A DNA stretch of 64,000 nt from Pedobacter kyonggii (lineage in GTDB: Bacteria > Bacteroidota > Bacteroidia > Sphingobacteriales > Sphingobacteriaceae), in NCBI RefSeq assembly GCF_004310665.1, contig NZ_SIXF01000030.1, positions 1 through 64,000 of the forward strand. Direction: 5' to 3'. The notes under the pieces are model-generated. The model did not search any database and was not told where the DNA came from. It saw only the letters and a list, made by a program, of their open reading frames with translations. A program made the position numbers and the translations under genes. This document shows positions 62,085-64,000 of this stretch, one piece after another; the stretch's first letter is position 1; each line of letters opens with the position of its first letter.

Positions 62085-63239
62085 TTATTTTTGGTTTACA
62101 ATAATCTGGTTGTTTTCTACTCTGCAATGGATACCTGTATAAGCGAGCATTTCGATCAGTTTTGATACACTTACGTTTCGAGGTATTTTTCCCGTATACT
62201 CTTTGGTTGGTATAGTACCGCTATAACTGACTTTGGTATCATACCAGCGCGAAACCAGGCGCATTACGGATTTGAGATCGGCCTTTTCAAACTGAAAATA
62301 ACCGTTTTTCCATGCAATTATTGCTTCAAGATCTTCTATTTTCTCGATTTTAATCCCTTCAGTTTTTTCTTTGATAATTGCCTGTTGCCCAGGCGTTAAA
62401 CGTGTTGTTTGTTTACCACTTTTAATTTCAACACTACCCTCTAGCAATGTAGTGCGCTGATACTCTTCATCGTCATAGGCATTTATATTAAAATGTGTAC
62501 CCAAAACCTTTATTTCTGATTTATTAGTACTTACAATGAAAGGCTTGGCCTTATTTTTAGCTACTTCAAAATAAACCTCTCCAGTTACATCTACTCTTCG
62601 ATCACTACCTGTAAAAGCTGTTGGAAATTTAATAGAAGAGCCCGCATTCAACCATACTTCTGTTCCGTCAACCAAAACCAGGTGATATTGGCCGCCACGC
62701 GGGGTTATTACGGTATTAATAGCTGTAGATTTAGGGTTTGTGTTTCCTGCAAAACGATAAATCAATTCTCCGCTCTTGGTTTTAACTACTTTAACACCAG
62801 GCTGATCTGCGATCTGACCATCCGAAGCTTTATTTAGAATGATCTGCGATCCGTCGGCTAATAACAGCACGGCATTATTTCCACCCGGAATTATTTTAGT
62901 CTTTTTTTGTTCAGAAGATGTTACCAAAAGATCACGTCCTGTTTGTTTTAAATAGACATAGACGCCTGCAAGTAAAACCATGATAATAATGGCAGCTTTG
63001 AAAAATAAACTATAAAATAATTTAATTTTCTTCGGCTCTCGCTGAACCTTATTATGATCAATTCTTGATGTAGTATTCTGGAAAATCTGCTTTTTGACCT
63101 TTTCTTCACTAAATTGATTTTCAGTAAACTCTGCACCATTTATGCGCTCATACCATTGCTCCACTATCATTTTTTCATCTGATGTAGCGGTTTGATTATT
63201 ATACTTTTCTATTAAATATTTAATATCGTCGGTATTCAA
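62085..63239 (-). CDS. FecR-family anti-sigma factor
   Basis: 384 residues: cytosolic sigma-binding N-terminus (about 1-80), a single membrane helix (about 83-103, FFKAAIIIMVLLAGVYVYL), then periplasmic FecR domain (about 165-285, TPRGGQYHLVLVDGTEVWLNAGSSIKFP) and a C-terminal STN-like domain. Holds the ECF sigma factor until SusC's STN domain signals. Lies 134 bp downstream of the sigma gene. Confidence 0.92.
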   Translation of the reverse strand: MNTDDIKYLIEKYNNQTATSDEKMIVEQWYERINGAEFTENQFSEEKVKKQIFQNTTSRIDHNKVQREPKKIKLFYSLFFKAAIIIMVLLAGVYVYLKQTGRDLLVTSSEQKKTKIIPGGNNAVLLLADGSQIILNKASDGQIADQPGVKVVKTKSGELIYRFAGNTNPKSTAINTVITPRGGQYHLVLVDGTEVWLNAGSSIKFPTAFTGSDRRVDVTGEVYFEVAKNKAKPFIVSTNKSEIKVLGTHFNINAYDDEEYQRTTLLEGSVEIKSGKQTTRLTPGQQAIIKEKTEGIKIEKIEDLEAIIAWKNGYFQFEKADLKSVMRLVSRWYDTKVSYSGTIPTKEYTGKIPRNVSVSKLIEMLAYTGIHCRVENNQIIVNQK

Positions 63240-63373
63240 AATAGTTGCTTTTATAGATTTATACGGTTACGCTACAAAAAGTACCATACGGTTTTTTATT
63301 TTTTTTAATTATTTTTTGGAAACACCTTTTTATTGCATAGCGCATCAATTTGCGCCTGGTACAAGAAAATGTA

Positions 63374-63961
63374 CTATAAATGTTTAGCAAAAAACAATGC
63401 CAGTAAGGCCAAAGAAGAATCGTAATTTTTAATCTTTGTACGTAAACGTTGATAAGCCATTTGGAGCTGGTTTTTTACCGTTTGTTCAGATAATGACAAA
63501 TCTTCAGCTATTTGCTTAATAGAGAGGTCATCTTCTTTTTTAAGCATATAAATTTCTTTCATCCGGATTGGCATCCGAGCTACTTCGATATCGATAATTG
63601 CTTTCAGTTCTTTCTCGAGGAGCGAGTTTTGGGAATGTACATCGGATGGGCTTGCACTTGATGTTACACTTATGGCATACCTTAAGCGAACCTCATCTTT
63701 TTCGTAAAGTTTTAAGATTTTGTTACGGAGAATGGCAAAAAGATAAGCCAATACACTACGCTCGGCATCTAAAAGCTCTATTTTATCCCAAAGACTAACA
63801 AATACATCCTGCACAAGGTCTTGTGCAAGATCATTGCAGTGGACCTTTTTGTAAGCCTGTTTATAAAGTGCATTCCAATAAGCATCGAACACCAGGCCAA
63901 ATGCCTTTGCTTTATTCAATTTTACAATAAGAAAAAAATTACTTTCTAATTCTTCGTACAT
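63374..63961 (-). CDS. ECF RNA polymerase sigma factor
   Basis: About 195 residues from the ATG at 63961 (a GTG two codons earlier is possible). Sigma-70 region 2 (about 20-88, AQDLVQDVFVSLWDKIE) and region 4 helix-turn-helix (about 130-180, IKQIAEDLSLSEQTVKNQLQMAYQRL). Typical Bacteroidota FecI-like ECF. With the next three genes it forms a sigma/FecR/SusC/SusD cascade. Its own promoter lies beyond the window edge. Confidence 0.93.
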   Translation of the reverse strand: MYEELESNFFLIVKLNKAKAFGLVFDAYWNALYKQAYKKVHCNDLAQDLVQDVFVSLWDKIELLDAERSVLAYLFAILRNKILKLYEKDEVRLRYAISVTSSASPSDVHSQNSLLEKELKAIIDIEVARMPIRMKEIYMLKKEDDLSIKQIAEDLSLSEQTVKNQLQMAYQRLRTKIKNYDSSLALLALFFAKHL

Positions 63962-64000
63962 ATGCACAATTAGGGGAATGACTATTAGGTTTTAAAGAAT

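Noticed and set aside
1-64000. Search for tRNA, rRNA, CRISPR arrays, prophage and restriction systems
   Set aside because: No cloverleaf-like tRNA, rRNA signature, regularly spaced direct repeats, phage structural genes or restriction-modification genes were recognised.

Overview
The window reads as chromosome of a Bacteroidota bacterium, most likely Pedobacter or a close Sphingobacteriaceae relative. Evidence: A+T-rich DNA, weak Shine-Dalgarno signals, TAnnTTTG -7 boxes paired in places with a TTTG -33 box, a SusC/SusD pair controlled by an ECF sigma factor and FecR, Bacteroidota-type families (DUF3667, DUF2071, DUF3347, long PurC, OstA/LptD-like protein), and many short dispersed intergenic palindromes. 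The species call is inference from family content and not from a marker gene.

Layout. 1-350: C-terminal end of an IS transposase cut by the window edge, followed by two stacked hairpins. 379-6381 (minus): di-iron ferritin-like protein, 2-oxoacid dehydrogenase E2, CinA, LptD/OstA-like barrel. 6411-9230 (plus): two tandem N-acetylmuramoyl-L-alanine amidases and an MCE/MlaD lipid-transport protein, making a cell-envelope block. 9548-12984 (minus): RNase Z, STAS protein, PurC, PhoH. 13088-14773 (plus): SAM hydrolase, a coiled-coil membrane protein, a 48-residue protein. 14823-23172 (minus): SerC-SerA, TonB-dependent receptor, Rpe, and the rpsO-pnp pair. 23360-27040: hypothetical membrane protein, a minus-strand nucleotidyltransferase with a 67-residue partner, a hot-dog thioesterase, and a MATE exporter behind a long leader. 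27334-33732 (mostly plus): LepA, FolD, Rieske protein, QueE, an OmpA/TPR/PD40 protein and a DUF6526-like protein. 33848-39818: KdsA-DUF2071 and RecQ (minus), then KdsD and ManC (plus); KdsA and KdsD both feed Kdo/LPS synthesis. 39981-49962: RlmB, DnaB, ChrA, TPR protein, EtfB-EtfA, bifunctional nuclease, nucleoside permease, DUF3667. 50109-56768 (minus): citrate synthase, DUF3347 lipoprotein, two paralogous small barrels, MiaA with an upstream Hef/GNAT-like gene, a hypothetical, a metallo-hydrolase. 56910-63961 (minus): SusD, SusC with STN domain, FecR and ECF sigma, a complete trans-envelope nutrient-sensing cassette with no degradative enzyme visible beside it.

Most of the window is housekeeping. 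The most interesting element is upstream of the MATE exporter: a consensus Bacteroidota promoter, then a 10-codon ORF ending in Arg-Leu-Arg-Phe, then small hairpins before the exporter. Arg-X-Arg is the macrolide-dependent ribosome-arrest motif known from Erm leader peptides, so this may be a translation-attenuated, antibiotic-sensing leader. Second is a CCCCTGAAGGGG-type mini-repeat: it lies directly on the stop codons of three genes and, in the opposite orientation, has become the start of the folD reading frame. At least six other families of intergenic inverted repeats are present. No rRNA, tRNA, CRISPR array or prophage was recognised.
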